This document shows, piece by piece, positions 45,301 to 51,282 of a stretch of 64,000 bases of DNA (position 1 is its first letter; each line of letters begins with the position of its first letter). A program made the translations under genes and the position numbers. Where the stretch lies: positions 7,090,466 through 7,154,465 of the forward strand of contig CM020514.1 of assembly GCA_009823395.1 (NCBI GenBank), in the 5' to 3' direction. This DNA is from Thamnaconus septentrionalis (lineage: Eukaryota > Chordata > Actinopteri > Tetraodontiformes > Monacanthidae). The notes under the pieces were generated by a model. That model did not search any database and was not told the DNA's origin. It worked only from the letters and a program-made list of their open reading frames with translations.

Positions 45301-45479
45301 AGACGCTGAACAAAAACAACCTGCTGCCCGACGAGCGGTCCAACTTCTACCAGGCGCCGCTGCAGCAGACCAACGTCTACACCACCACCTACTACCCGAC
45401 GGCGCTCGGCAAGTACGACTACCAGCCCAATTCCTCGCCGTCGCCGTGCAGGACCTACAACCACACCAACAACAGCTGA
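6723..45479 (+). CDS. sema5b: Semaphorin-5B, partial (C-terminal 774 residues, 14 exons)
   Basis: This is a type I transmembrane axon-guidance ligand/receptor. Coding segments: 6723-6858, 7827-8034, 8664-8871, 22197-22314, 23520-23704, 26886-27029, 27887-28034, 28254-28479, 30269-30484, 33641-33811, 37200-37337, 40753-40797, 42129-42334 and 45303-45479. All introns are GT-AG and all phases agree. Window residues (1 = the Asn codon at 6724): sema C-terminal part about 1-180, PSI about 178-223, TSR1-7 about 231-632, juxtamembrane 633-648, transmembrane about 653-676, cytoplasmic tail 677-774. [19 protein letters not shown] and [13 protein letters not shown] match my memory of vertebrate SEMA5B and not SEMA5A. 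The N-terminal exons (signal peptide, early sema blades) lie before base 1. No promoter is in the window. The teleost paralogue (a or b) is undetermined. Confidence 0.96.
6859..7826 (+). other. sema5b: Intron (968 bp)
   Basis: GT-AG intron between two sema exons. It contains a short (TA)n run at about 7128-7142 and is otherwise AT-rich sequence in which I recognise nothing. The acceptor has a strong pyrimidine tract (cctctcctctcttcag). Confidence 0.9.
7827..8034 (+). CDS. sema5b: sema5b exon, sema domain (residues 46-115)
   Basis: This 208-bp exon begins TGC GGC ACC (CGT) and ends ACA G|gtgtgc, leaving one base of a split Glu codon. The product includes [20 protein letters not shown] and [20 protein letters not shown], the late sema blades of class 5 semaphorins with the typical DxVQG core. 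Codon use is strongly GC3-rich, unlike the AT-rich flanking introns, which supports coding. The MNDVVQP and TERSLQDAQ segments match SEMA5 family members. Confidence 0.96.
8035..8663 (+). other. sema5b: Intron (629 bp) carrying a MITE
   Basis: About half the intron is a single hAT-like MITE (8232-8532). It is inserted in low-complexity TACTATA-rich sequence (8100-8231 and 8533-8600). Confidence 0.9.
8232..8532. mobile_element. hAT-type MITE, 301 bp, with near-perfect 8-bp target duplication
   Basis: The left end CAGTGTTTCTCAACTGGTGG and the right end CCACCAGTTGAGAACCACTG are imperfect inverted repeats. Flanking 8-mers are TACTATAG (8224-8231) and TACTATGA (8533-8540), matching in the first six positions, as expected for an aged hAT target duplication. 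There is no transposase; the interior is AT-rich and non-coding. The TTCTCAACTGGTGGGTCGC / CACCAGTTGAGAACCACTG ends are familiar from fish hAT non-autonomous elements. Confidence 0.85.
8664..8871 (+). CDS. sema5b: sema5b exon, end of sema domain (residues 115-184)
   Basis: This 208-bp exon follows acceptor ccaatcag and completes a Glu codon ([10 protein letters not shown]). It continues with [20 protein letters not shown] and [19 protein letters not shown], the last sema blade running into the PSI cysteine region. It ends GAG GC|gtaagt, leaving two bases of an Ala codon completed by the exon 13.3 kb downstream. LELFP, SLQILH and VLKIPL are diagnostic class 5 strings. Confidence 0.96.
10613..10660. 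repeat. (GT)n microsatellite
   Basis: About 23 uninterrupted GT units inside the large intron. Confidence 0.97.
10763..10810. repeat. Compound (AC)n(AG)n microsatellite
   Basis: An AC run switches directly into about 14 AG units. Confidence 0.95.
11695..11852 (+). repeat. Dispersed repeat copy, + orientation
   Basis: TTTAGCCCTCTGTTTACAGC at 11695 and TGCCCTTTGTGATGTCATAAGG from about 11829 are about 135 bp apart. Between them is CTGCTAAAACTCACACTCTGTTGGATG, resembling the CTGCTAAAACTGATGCTTTGTTGGA of the copy at 35695. This is one of the better-preserved copies. Confidence 0.7.
12434..12460. repeat. (CA)n microsatellite
   Basis: About 13 CA units. Confidence 0.95.
15639..15665 (+). repeat. 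(CAG)9 triplet repeat
   Basis: Nine uninterrupted CAG units, complementary to the (CTG)16 tract 135 bp downstream. Confidence 0.95.
15801..15848 (+). repeat. (CTG)16 triplet repeat
   Basis: Sixteen uninterrupted CTG units in the intron, transcribed as CUG. With (CAG)9 at 15639-15665 it forms an inverted pair. It lies at the edge of a CpG-containing, GC-rich patch with two CCAAT motifs (15877 and 15902 areas). Confidence 0.95.
18050..18150 (+). mobile_element. tRNA-derived SINE-like fragment
   Basis: The string CATCAAGAAGGCTGCAGGTT, then CAATTCCCAGGCTTGGGGCCTG, contains a pol III B-box-like GGTTCAATTCC (18082-18092). It resembles the tRNA-related head of widespread teleost SINEs. The A box is not evident and the tail is lost, so it is a degraded copy. 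Confidence 0.45.
18150..18300. mobile_element. Possible transposon remnant
   Basis: GGTGGCAGTACCTGGTACCATGG followed by GTGACATCAACAGATTGCGGGGCCTCTGATTGGAC resembles strings I associate with a repeated teleost element. The boundaries cannot be seen. Confidence 0.3.
19849..19876. repeat. C5G minisatellite, G-quadruplex-capable on the - strand
   Basis: Tandem CCCCCG units (four to five) in the intron. The complementary strand reads as four G-tracts separated by single C. Confidence 0.8.
22197..22314 (+). CDS. sema5b: sema5b exon, PSI domain (residues 184-223)
   Basis: This 118-bp exon follows acceptor ctcactgctgcag and ends CCG|gtgagg in phase 0. The product reads [19 protein letters not shown], then [20 protein letters not shown]. 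The C-x-(6)-DPYCGW pattern is the PSI (plexin-semaphorin-integrin) signature that follows every sema domain. There are two N-glycosylation sequons (NMS, NIT). It is isolated, with 13.3 kb of intron before and 1.2 kb after. Confidence 0.97.
22315..23519 (+). other. sema5b: Intron (1,205 bp)
   Basis: GT-AG intron containing a (TG)n run at 23250-23268. I see nothing else recognisable. Confidence 0.9.
23520..23704 (+). CDS. sema5b: sema5b exon, TSR1 (residues 224-285)
   Basis: This 185-bp exon follows acceptor gactctttgccag and ends TCG AG|gtaaac, a split Arg codon. It encodes [19 protein letters not shown], then a cysteine-rich stretch with [18 protein letters not shown] and ending VSNCSR. This is the atypical first thrombospondin repeat of class 5 semaphorins: WAPW replaces the WxxWxxW array, and a [11 protein letters not shown] core is present. 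NQT and NCS are N-glycosylation sequons. TSRs of class 5 semaphorins bind glycosaminoglycans; that role is family knowledge. Confidence 0.97.
23705..26885 (+). other. sema5b: Intron (3,181 bp)
   Basis: Contains a clean hAT-like MITE at 26088-26349, long T/A homopolymers (for example 25251-25274) and otherwise unrecognised sequence. Confidence 0.9.
26088..26349. mobile_element. hAT-type MITE, 262 bp, with 8-bp target duplication
   Basis: The left end CAGGGGTCACCAACGTGG and the right end AGTTGGTGACCCCTG are inverted repeats. Flanking 8-mers CTCTACGG (26080-26087) and GTCTACGG (26350-26357) match at 7 of 8 positions. There is no coding capacity. The ends match a common non-autonomous vertebrate hAT pattern. 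Confidence 0.88.
26886..27029 (+). CDS. sema5b: sema5b exon, TSR2 (residues 285-333)
   Basis: This 144-bp exon follows acceptor tgttgccatag and ends GAA AG|gtaaaa. It encodes [20 protein letters not shown], followed by a stretch with [14 protein letters not shown] and RVCVG. It is a canonical TSR: WxxWxxW (W289, W292, W295), a CSxTCG motif at 298-303 suited to POFUT2 O-fucosylation, and the conserved RxRxC strand. It is the only one of the seven repeats with the full fucosylation motif. Confidence 0.97.
27030..27886 (+). other. sema5b: Intron (857 bp)
   Basis: GT-AG intron. Contains part of the dispersed repeat (palindromic end near 27603-27630). Confidence 0.9.
27600..27690 (-). repeat. Dispersed repeat fragment (palindromic end)
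   Basis: GCTTTGTGATGTCACAAGGGGC near 27604 is followed by GTTTTGGCTCCGCCCTCTGA near 27655. The copy at about 41535-41622 has the same order (TTTGTGATGTCATGAAGGGC, then GTTGGTTCCACCCTCTGA). Confidence 0.55.
27887..28034 (+). CDS. sema5b: sema5b exon, TSR3 (residues 333-382)
   Basis: This 148-bp exon follows acceptor attgtcgtctgcag and ends GCG CTG|gtaaga in phase 0. The encoded segment has [20 protein letters not shown], then [20 protein letters not shown] and GNSCPGCAL. The start closes TSR2 (FCN...CP) and the rest is TSR3 with W347, W350 and W353. The CSTECG motif has Glu where Ser/Thr is needed for O-fucose. Confidence 0.97.
28035..28253 (+). other. sema5b: Shortest intron (219 bp)
   Basis: GT-AG intron with acceptor tttattttcatgcag. 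I see nothing else in it. Confidence 0.9.
28254..28479 (+). CDS. sema5b: sema5b exon, divergent TSR4 (residues 383-458)
   Basis: This 226-bp exon ends GAG ACG GAC A|gtgagt, leaving one base of a Thr codon. It encodes [19 protein letters not shown], then [40 protein letters not shown] and [16 protein letters not shown]. It finishes TSR3 (ACNLEACP) and forms the class-5-specific divergent fourth repeat with WTPWMPVN but without the CxxxCG core. NVT is a sequon. The last part (CPNDGT...C) is highly typical of SEMA5A/B. Confidence 0.97.
29282..29326. repeat. (TG)n microsatellite
   Basis: About 22 TG units, preceded by (CTGT)n and, near 29130-29175, by ACAC-rich sequence. Confidence 0.96.
29631..29786 (+). 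repeat. Dispersed repeat copy, + orientation
   Basis: TTAGCCCTCTGTTTACAGCC at 29631 and GACATCACAAAGGGCT at 29771, 140 bp apart. Between them is GAAGTGATGCTTTGTCGGATC. A second, shorter copy (ATAGCCCTTTGTTTGCAGTC, then GCTGAAACACATGCTTTGTT) follows at 29905-30000. Confidence 0.7.
30269..30484 (+). CDS. sema5b: sema5b exon, TSR5 (residues 458-530)
   Basis: This 216-bp exon ends TGT CCC G|gtaggt. It encodes a linker ([19 protein letters not shown]), then [39 protein letters not shown] and [15 protein letters not shown]. Tryptophans 477, 480 and 483 form the WxxWxxW array, and VEYQDCN is the conserved closing segment. The CSQSCA motif has Ala instead of the Gly expected for POFUT2 recognition. 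The linker lies where SEMA5B proteins diverge most. Confidence 0.96.
30915..30937. repeat. (CA)n microsatellite
   Basis: About 11 CA units. Confidence 0.93.
32712..32780 (+). repeat. Dispersed repeat fragment
   Basis: TAGCCCTCTGTTTACAGCC followed by TCCTGCTACAACATTGGGTC and ACCGATGCTTTTGCC. The palindromic end was not found downstream. Confidence 0.55.
33641..33811 (+). CDS. sema5b: sema5b exon, TSR6 (residues 530-587)
   Basis: This 171-bp exon follows acceptor tgcgtcgcag and ends TGT GAC G|gtaagg. It encodes [20 protein letters not shown], then [20 protein letters not shown] and [27 protein letters not shown] and [14 protein letters not shown] are very conserved in SEMA5A/B. The motif CSVGCG has Gly where Ser/Thr would be O-fucosylated. 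A long C-rich tract starts about 17 nt after the donor. Confidence 0.97.
33829..33890. repeat. C-rich tract followed by T-run, just after a donor site
   Basis: Repeated CACCCCCCC/CACCCCCTC runs (33829-33872), then about 18 T. The complement is G-rich. It lies 17 nt downstream of the TSR6 5' splice site. Confidence 0.85.
35244..35266. repeat. (AG)n microsatellite
   Basis: About 11 AG units, preceded by GCACGCACGC-type tetranucleotides at 35196-35220. Confidence 0.9.
35695..35815 (+). repeat. Dispersed repeat copy, partial
   Basis: ATTTAGCCCTCTGTTTGCAG at 35695, then CTGCTAAAACTGATGCTTTG and TTGGACCCTC. The palindromic end was not found at the usual distance. Confidence 0.6.
36643..36662. repeat. 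(AG)n microsatellite
   Basis: About 10 AG units. Confidence 0.9.
37200..37337 (+). CDS. sema5b: sema5b exon, TSR7 (residues 587-633)
   Basis: This 138-bp exon follows acceptor ctctctgcgtttag and ends ATA CCC G|gtgagt. It encodes [20 protein letters not shown], then [20 protein letters not shown] and DCNEIPG/V. W589, W592 and W595 keep the array. The repeat is short and lacks a CxxxCG core, as in the last repeat of other class 5 semaphorins. NGT is a sequon. The C-terminal NEIP joins VILPAS of the next exon, as in SEMA5B. Confidence 0.95.
37338..40752 (+). other. sema5b: Intron (3,415 bp)
   Basis: Contains a compound GATA/CTAG/CTAT repeat at 37712-37871, poly-A at 40501-40535 and unrecognised AT-rich sequence. 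Confidence 0.9.
37712..37871. repeat. Compound (GATA)n - (CTAG)n - (CTAT)n repeat, inverted
   Basis: GATA units at the left, palindromic CTAGCTAG in the middle and CTAT (the complement of GATA) at the right. The tract is self-complementary overall. Confidence 0.95.
40753..40797 (+). CDS. sema5b: sema5b 45-bp juxtamembrane micro-exon (residues 633-648)
   Basis: Flanked by acceptor tcctctctgcag and donor GGA G|gtaagt, in phase with both neighbours. It encodes [15 protein letters not shown], the short stalk between TSR7 and the membrane. VILPAS matches SEMA5B; the single Cys (646) corresponds to the conserved stalk Cys. It is too short to be found as an open reading frame. Skipping it would preserve frame (45 = 15 codons). 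Confidence 0.93.
41535..41622 (-). repeat. Dispersed repeat fragment (palindromic end)
   Basis: CTTTGTGATGTCATGAAGGGC then GTTGGTTCCACCCTCTGATG, matching the order at 27600-27690. Confidence 0.5.
41678..41720. repeat. (TTGAA)n pentanucleotide microsatellite
   Basis: Eight to nine uninterrupted TTGAA units. Confidence 0.95.
42129..42334 (+). CDS. sema5b: sema5b exon, transmembrane helix and proximal tail (residues 648-716)
   Basis: This 206-bp exon follows acceptor tttttctcccag. It encodes AFTSIH, the membrane segment [20 protein letters not shown] (654-673) with VYC, a basic stop-transfer (QRVHK), then [20 protein letters not shown] and [26 protein letters not shown] is a SEMA5B tail signature. 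The donor after AAG (gtgtgc at 42335) is weak; a better GTGAGA donor lies exactly 6 nt downstream and would add Val-Cys in frame. A (GA)n tract follows directly. Confidence 0.96.
42343..42395. repeat. (GA)26 microsatellite next to a 5' splice site
   Basis: About 26 GA units begin 8 nt after the predicted exon end. Confidence 0.96.
44901..45210 (+). repeat. Tandem duplication, 2 copies of a 150-bp unit
   Basis: TCCAGAAAAGACACATTTTC at 44901 corresponds to ACCAGAAACGACATATTTTC at 45051, and a third start ACCGGAAAAG at 45201 marks the unit end. Both copies contain GGTTCTGTGGTTCATTGG and CAACTATGGCGCCTC. The copies differ at a small number of positions. Confidence 0.93.
45303..45479 (+). CDS. 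sema5b: sema5b terminal coding exon, distal cytoplasmic tail (residues 717-774)
   Basis: Follows acceptor tttcccctcctcag and runs to TGA at 45477-45479. It encodes [32 protein letters not shown], then a less conserved end, [14 protein letters not shown] to NHTNNS. The first two blocks are SEMA5B-type. The last 25 or so residues differ from my recollection of mammalian SEMA5B but have a similar end position. No PDZ-ligand consensus is seen. Confidence 0.96.
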   Translation, partial: TLNKNNLLPDERSNFYQAPLQQTNVYTTTYYPTALGKYDYQPNSSPSPCRTYNHTNNS

Positions 45480-46282
45480 GACGCGTTTCTCAAGCGGCTC
45501 CGCCCCTACCGCTACCGGCCTCTCCCACCTCCACCACCACCGTCAGCCGAGAGATGAGTGACATAACTGGACCCACTTTTTCCGCCTGGGTGGGGTTTGT
45601 GTCTCTAAGGGCATTACTGGAACTTTCCACCCGCCGTGTTTGGGTTGGACTTTTTTTCAGGAGGGATGTGGCAGTGTCAACTCAGAGCTTCTTGTGGAAA
45701 AGTTCAGCAGGACGGCTTTTTTTTTTTTTTTTTTCAAGCCGCGGACCCCGTCGTCGTGACCGGAGCACCAGACGGAACCTAATTATCAAAAAAATCTATA
45801 TATATCTACATATATATCAATATATATATGTTGCATTTCTCTTGATCTGAGTCGCCATTTCACGCCTTCTCTGTCACTAACAGCACCAACGCTCTCAGCC
45901 TGTAATGAACTCCGCATCCATCGGGGAGGGGGGGGGAAACGGCAGCGAACGGAACTCTAATGGCAGCACACATCAAGGCGGCTGCACAGCGGGGGTCGGC
46001 GGGGCAGCGATTAAAGCCAATTAAGACGACCGGAGGATTAATGGCGGCTCGCTTTTTTCTTGGAGACAGGTGCAAACTTTGGAGTCAAAAGGGGGGAGAA
46101 ATATTCCGCTGATAACTGGAGTCACGCGCTCACGGAGCATTCTGAGCTGTACATAAAGCTTCGGGAATGCCTTGCAGTGCCTGTACGGAATCGAGGGCAA
46201 GGACACACTCAAGTTTTGCTTCTTTCTTTTTTTCCACTCACGTCACACTTTCTCCATGTTTGTTTGTTTTTTCGCCAGGAAC

Positions 46283-46288
46283 AATAAA
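46283..46288 (+). promoter_or_regulatory. Proximal polyadenylation signal AATAAA
   Basis: An AATAAA hexamer about 800 nt after the stop. Use of it would remove the AT and GT tracts and the distal motifs from the mRNA. Confidence 0.5.
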
Positions 46289-46491
46289 GACTTCTGAAAA
46301 GGGAATCGATTGATTGTCCAATTGATCCTCCGATAAAAAAAGGCTTTGATTGTACAACTAAAAAAAAAAATAGCTCGATGGTCATATCAAATATGGCCAG
46401 TGTGCTGAACAAACTGGATCTGGGTGTTTTTTGTTTTTTTAAGATGATAGAATAAGCTAGTAGAACTGTCGGCTTTCTTTTTTTTTTAAAG

Positions 46492-46599
46492 TTTATATAT
46501 ATGTATGTATATGTATATATACATATATATGCATATATGTATGTAGGTATATATATATGTGTGTATATATATATATATATATACATATATATGTATGTG

Positions 46600-46678
<79 letters not shown>

Positions 46679-46760
46679 ACATATACATATATATATGTAT
46701 ATATACATATCTATATATATGTATATATACATATAAACATATATACACCATATATGGTAT
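46492..46760. repeat. Long TA-rich microsatellite in the 3'UTR
   Basis: About 250 nt of (TA)n interrupted by G/C (TGTATA, ACATATA). It is strongly self-complementary, so the transcript could fold into an extended hairpin. It contains many TGTATATA words. Confidence 0.95.
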
Positions 46761-47230
46761 ATGTTGTACCCTCAGACAAGCCGTAGCATAGGAGGAAATA
46801 TTTTATTAAGTAATATAGTTCATTTTTGTCTCTTAAATTTCACACTTTTCTTTGTTTTCATTATTTTTTTAACAATTGCTTCCCTAACCCGGGATGGTAA
46901 CAAAAAAAACAAAAAACATATAAGACCATAAAAATGGATGTCGTTATTGGGTTTTGTTTGTTTGTTGTTTGATTGTGTTGTTGTTGTTGTTGGGTTTTTT
47001 TTTTTGCAAAGAACATCTGTCAGAAAAGCTGCGAGAACCTGCTTGACAACAAAAAAGGAACCTAAATGATGCTTGCCTAGAGATTTGCCTGTGTGAGGAA
47101 CCAAACCAGTGTGCGTGCGTGTACGACTCTGCGTGCCCGAATGACTGAATGAACAACATTATGGAACATTTCTGAAATTTGTACTATGTAAATGCTTTCA
47201 TACATATATATGAGAAGGTCTGTACATTTT

Positions 47231-47235
<5 letters not shown>

Positions 47236-47311
<76 letters not shown>
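47236..47311. repeat. (GT)37 microsatellite in the 3'UTR
   Basis: About 37 uninterrupted GT units, transcribed as (GU)n, a binding context for CELF/TDP-43-like proteins (family knowledge). Confidence 0.96.
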
Positions 47312-47313
<2 letters not shown>

Positions 47314-47551
47314 TTGCCACCTCTACAGAATTTTTTTTTTCTAAATATCATGTACCAGGACTTTAAGCATTGTAAAATACAGCATTCTCACTTTGGGTTC
47401 AGTTGGAACGGACACTATTTATAGTCGGAGCTTGGTTTTTAAAGGGCATTTCCACAGCTATATTTTATGAATATTGCCTGATTGATGAGTCTTTTTTCCT
47501 TCCCCCTCCTCCGGTTCAGCTACTGTACATGCACGAGTTGAGAGCTCTATC

Positions 47552-47559
47552 TGTATATA
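47552..47559 (+). promoter_or_regulatory. Pumilio-type motif TGTATATA in the 3'UTR
   Basis: An exact TGTANATA match outside the AT microsatellite. Function is not shown. Confidence 0.35.
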
Positions 47560-48078
47560 GGCGCAGCAGCCTTTCGCGGCCCATTTAATGACCCTGCGGA
47601 GGACTATGTAAATGTACCTGTACATTGTATAGCTAACACTGTTTGTTTTAAAAGAAAAAGAGAAGCCTTATAGTTGTTTAAAAAAGTAAAAAGAAAAAAG
47701 TTCCAACAGTACACACCAACCGAGAGGTTTGTTCGGGGGGGCGGAGCTCCACAATGTGACCAAGCCGTGACCGTTGCCCGCCCAAACGGGCGCAAACGAG
47801 TGCGTGTCTCTGTGTGTAGCACTGATTTTTGATCAGAGTGTCAAGCGTTCACGTCTCACGGTGATTCGACGTGGCGTTGTCTCCATCCTGCCGTCGTCGC
47901 CGTCGTCTGATTGGTCAGTTTCGAGCTCTGTTTCCTGCGATGTGAGGCTCTGTGCCCTTCTATGCAACTTAACCAGGTGTGCTGTTAGACCTGTCATGTA
48001 GACTGTAATCACTGCCTTTTAGACACTGTGAATTTTTTGGTACCTTATATTTTTGTATATTGTACATTGCAAAAAGAT

Positions 48079-48084
48079 AATAAA
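48079..48084 (+). terminator. sema5b: Distal polyadenylation signal AATAAA of sema5b
   Basis: AATAAA within AAGATAATAAACCTTGATG, preceded by T-rich sequence with TTTTTGTATATTGTACATTG. It is the last good signal before unrecognised intergenic sequence. Confidence 0.75.
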
Positions 48085-49564
48085 CCTTGATGCCAACACA
48101 GAAGCACGACGAATGGCATCTGTTTGTCATCACTGTGGGGATGAGGTGGGGGTATTTTTTTATGACTAACCAATTATTTCCAAGTACAGAATAAGTTACA
48201 TTATAACCTGTAGAGCCGAAAGTAGCTGCATTTCCATTGCCCCTAGGATTCCTCAAAAAGCTAAATATCGCAATAAAAAACTGGTAATGGAAACGCCTAA
48301 ACTTCGAAAAACCTCAAATATGGCAAAAAGGTTTTTATGCTCTCATGAGCTGGTTTTTCAGACGTATCAATTTAGAGGTATATCGCAAAAAGCATTTATG
48401 CATCACCGGATGTGAGTACAGGGTCATGTGACCAGTTCACTTCAAATGAAAATAGCATGTTATGTTTGGACGGAGGAGGAGACGGAATATTTTTTCCAAG
48501 TAATCAAAGAGGAAAATATAACAGCAAACAAACGTCAACAAAAAAATTTAACGTAATTCTCGTGAATCTCGCAGGATTTTACGAGAATTACGCTCCTCGA
48601 GAATTCTCGTCATTCTCGCATGGATAGATTTTACAAGAATTACGGCTCATGCACCTTCGCGCCATTCAATGGACACATCTGCAAATCACAATTGTACTTT
48701 GTAGGAATTTTAGAAATATCGTTTTTATTTTGCGAAAGAATGTCATGGATACGCAGCTAGTGACGCCATTTCACAAATTGTCTTATTGTTATCAGACTGT
48801 GAGGGCCGATGACATCACTTCAGATTAATTCTGCCTCGCTGCTTTTATCAGGAAGTGTGGGGCCGACAGTTGAAACGCTCACAAAGTGGACAGGATAAAT
48901 GAGGTGGGAGGAAACCAAACATCAACCCAACAAAGTGTGGTGTCCATAAAGAGAAGATGCACGAGCTCTTGTCCTAAGACAGTCAGTCAGCAGCTGATTC
49001 TCTTCTTCTATGCAAGACAAGAGCACGTGCGTGGATCTTTGTCCATCGTAGCCCCGCCCACTAGTTGGCAAGCCCCTCACGTTAGTTTGGACGCAACCGG
49101 CGGTTTGACAATCTGTCGTCAAGCCAACGGGAGACTTACCAGCAGCTGAATTTGAAACTGAACAATGTTCAAATTTAACGAATAGCAACTCTGAAGAGGG
49201 AAATCCAAGTTCAAATACTTTGAGTCGGACGCGTCTCGGCGATGGACGACTTGCGACGGCGGAGTATTTTAGCAGGCGAGTCCTGGGGAGATGAATGGGC
49301 CAAGTGAGGCAAGTAGTCAGGGTGTGTCCGGCAGAGTGCACCGTGGATCACCGCAGGTGCCAGCGGCCGAGACGCCGGCGCTCAATCATCCCGGCGGCGC
49401 CGTTCTGCCGCCGTGCAGAAAATCAACGGTGGGGTGCGGGGAATGTGGGGGAGGGGCCAGCCGCTGTCAGGACGGGACAGGAGGAGACGAGCCATAAAGT
49501 CTGATTGAACATTCGACGAGCATCCATTCTTCAGCCCTCTCGTAAATCTGCTGGTTCTTTTTTT

Positions 49565-49700
49565 CCCACTCAAGTGTGGTTGGGTGTCAGAACCGAGACT
49601 GCGCCTCTTAAACACTATCGCATGCGGACAATTCCCCCCACTCAAGTGTGGTTGGGTGTCAGCCCCATCTGGACCTCTTGGAGAGGGCGCGCCTCTTAAA
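49565..49700 (+). repeat. Imperfect tandem duplication
   Basis: CCCACTCAAGTGTGGTTGGG plus TGTCAG occurs at 49565 and 49637. GCGCCTCTTAAACA occurs at 49601 and 49689. The order is the same and the spacing differs by 16 bp, so an insertion or deletion separates the copies. Confidence 0.85.
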
Positions 49701-50326
49701 CATGTACTGTTGTGTTTAAATTTCATTGTCTAAAAAAATGCCTTGAAATGCAACTGAACTCCTTCAGTTCCTTGTTAAGTCAGGATCTTAACAGAATCTT
49801 AGAATCTTAACTAAGTCCTTGTTTGTTCAGATTTTCTTCTGTGTCTGTAGTGTCTCTGTCCATGGAAGCCCATTGAAGTTGAGCTTCAATGGGCTGAGTG
49901 ATTGGATAGTCTGAATCTTCGTTTGATTGACAGTTCATTGGCAACACACAGGCAGCGAAGTAGCTTCAAATGCTGTGGATTTAGTCAGAGAGGGCAAAGT
50001 TCACCCACAAATAAATTGCATGTTGAGGCCAAAAATGAGCTTCTCCTCTTTGAACCACCAGGGTTAGGGTAAAGTGGTAGAGTGAGGTGAGGTGTGAACC
50101 AACACCCCTAGAGGAGGTGGAGGTGGCTCACATCCCTCAGATTCATACTTCATTCCCTGTGTGACACTGAGGAAGAAGGACAAGTGGGAAAAATGTTTTT
50201 AGGGCTTGTAATCGACTGCCTCTCTTTGGACCTCAATGTATCTCACGAAGGGACGTCTGAGCATATTTCGTAGCATAAAGTTATCTTTGTGACGGCGACG
50301 CTGTGCCGCAGTAGTTTGCACTGTTG

Positions 50327-50330
<4 letters not shown>

Positions 50331-50357
<27 letters not shown>
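50331..50357. repeat. (TG)n microsatellite
   Basis: About 13 TG units. Confidence 0.95.
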
Positions 50358-50359
<2 letters not shown>

Positions 50360-50843
50360 GTTTTGCCAACTTTCATTCAGAAAAATAAACGATGACCACC
50401 ACAGGCCAGTGGCTCGCCAGTAGTGGTAAATCATATCTTGAAAAATGGGGTTTCAAAAAAGTCCATGGTTCACATAGTTTGAACTGCTTTGTTACCAACA
50501 GACTTTAGAAATAAGCTCAATGTTTAAATTGTATTGAAATCTTTTAATTGAACACATTTTTTACACAGCAATCAATAAAGTGCAGGATGGATGGCTTCTA
50601 CAAAGGAATTAAATCAATCAAGCTGAAAAGAGCAGGCGATCCTGATTCATAGCCTACGCTACGCAAGCTACGCAGCCAGTACGCAGTTGTTGTGAGTGGG
50701 TTGCGCAATGGTATTGCCTGCAGCTACGTAGATCGTGGTTTTGAACGCAAACTGAGCGTGAGTTTGCATCAAAAATAAACGGGTCGCACCATTTCATTGT
50801 CAAATACGGGACAATTTTGTATTTTAAGGGACAGTTGGCAACT

Positions 50844-50846
<3 letters not shown>

Positions 50847-50888
<42 letters not shown>
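50847..50888. repeat. (GT)n microsatellite
   Basis: About 20 GT units. Confidence 0.95.
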
Positions 50889-50889
<1 letters not shown>

Positions 50890-51239
50890 TGTCTCTCATG
50901 TGGCCCCACGGTCAACTCGAAGACGGCTGGGTAAGGCCCAGAGACCCTTGCAACCCTGAGTGCAAGAGAAGAAAATGAAAACAGAAATTGAATACAATAA
51001 TGAATATAAGAATACAATATGATACTGCATAATCTAATTTGATGTTTATAGAAAATAGCCTCCTTCGGGTCAGTCAGCACCACCGTCCCGCCGGTGTGTT
51101 TGGCCGGAGAGCAAAATCAATCGCAGTTGTGCAACCGCGCCAGCTGATGTTTTCTCTGCGTCGTCCGTGTTTGCAGGCGGAGCGGCTGCTTGTTTTTGAC
51201 GAGTGCCACGAAGCGTCCCGGGAGGCGTCCAGCACAGAC

Positions 51240-51240
<1 letters not shown>

Positions 51241-51282
<42 letters not shown>
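51241..51282. repeat. (GA)n microsatellite, one AA interruption
   Basis: About 20 GA units. Confidence 0.95.

Larger units (their letters stand above)
42335..45302 (+). other. sema5b: Intron (2,968 bp)
   Basis: Starts with (GA)n at 42343-42395 and ends with a 150-bp tandem duplication (44901-45210) about 90 bp before the acceptor. A GC-rich to TAAT-rich stretch at about 43880-44170 has no recognised identity. Confidence 0.9.
45480..48105 (+). other. sema5b: sema5b 3'UTR (end approximate)
   Basis: From the stop codon to a cleavage site expected 10-30 nt after AATAAA (48079-48084), followed by a GT/T-rich area near 48117-48130. It contains a self-complementary AT tract (46492-46760), a (GT)37 tract (47236-47311), an earlier AATAAA (46283-46288) and a Pumilio-type TGTATATA at 47552-47559. 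The end is inferred, not shown by transcript data. Confidence 0.75.

Noticed and set aside
45047..45850. 267-residue open frame overlapping the last exon
   Set aside because: It reads the terminal coding exon in a different frame from the one that joins the transmembrane exon and matches SEMA5B; most of it is duplicated intron and UTR.
46209..46751. Long open frames on both strands rich in Tyr-Ile (180 and 96 residues)
   Set aside because: They are translations of the TA microsatellite in the sema5b 3'UTR; no domain and no codon bias.
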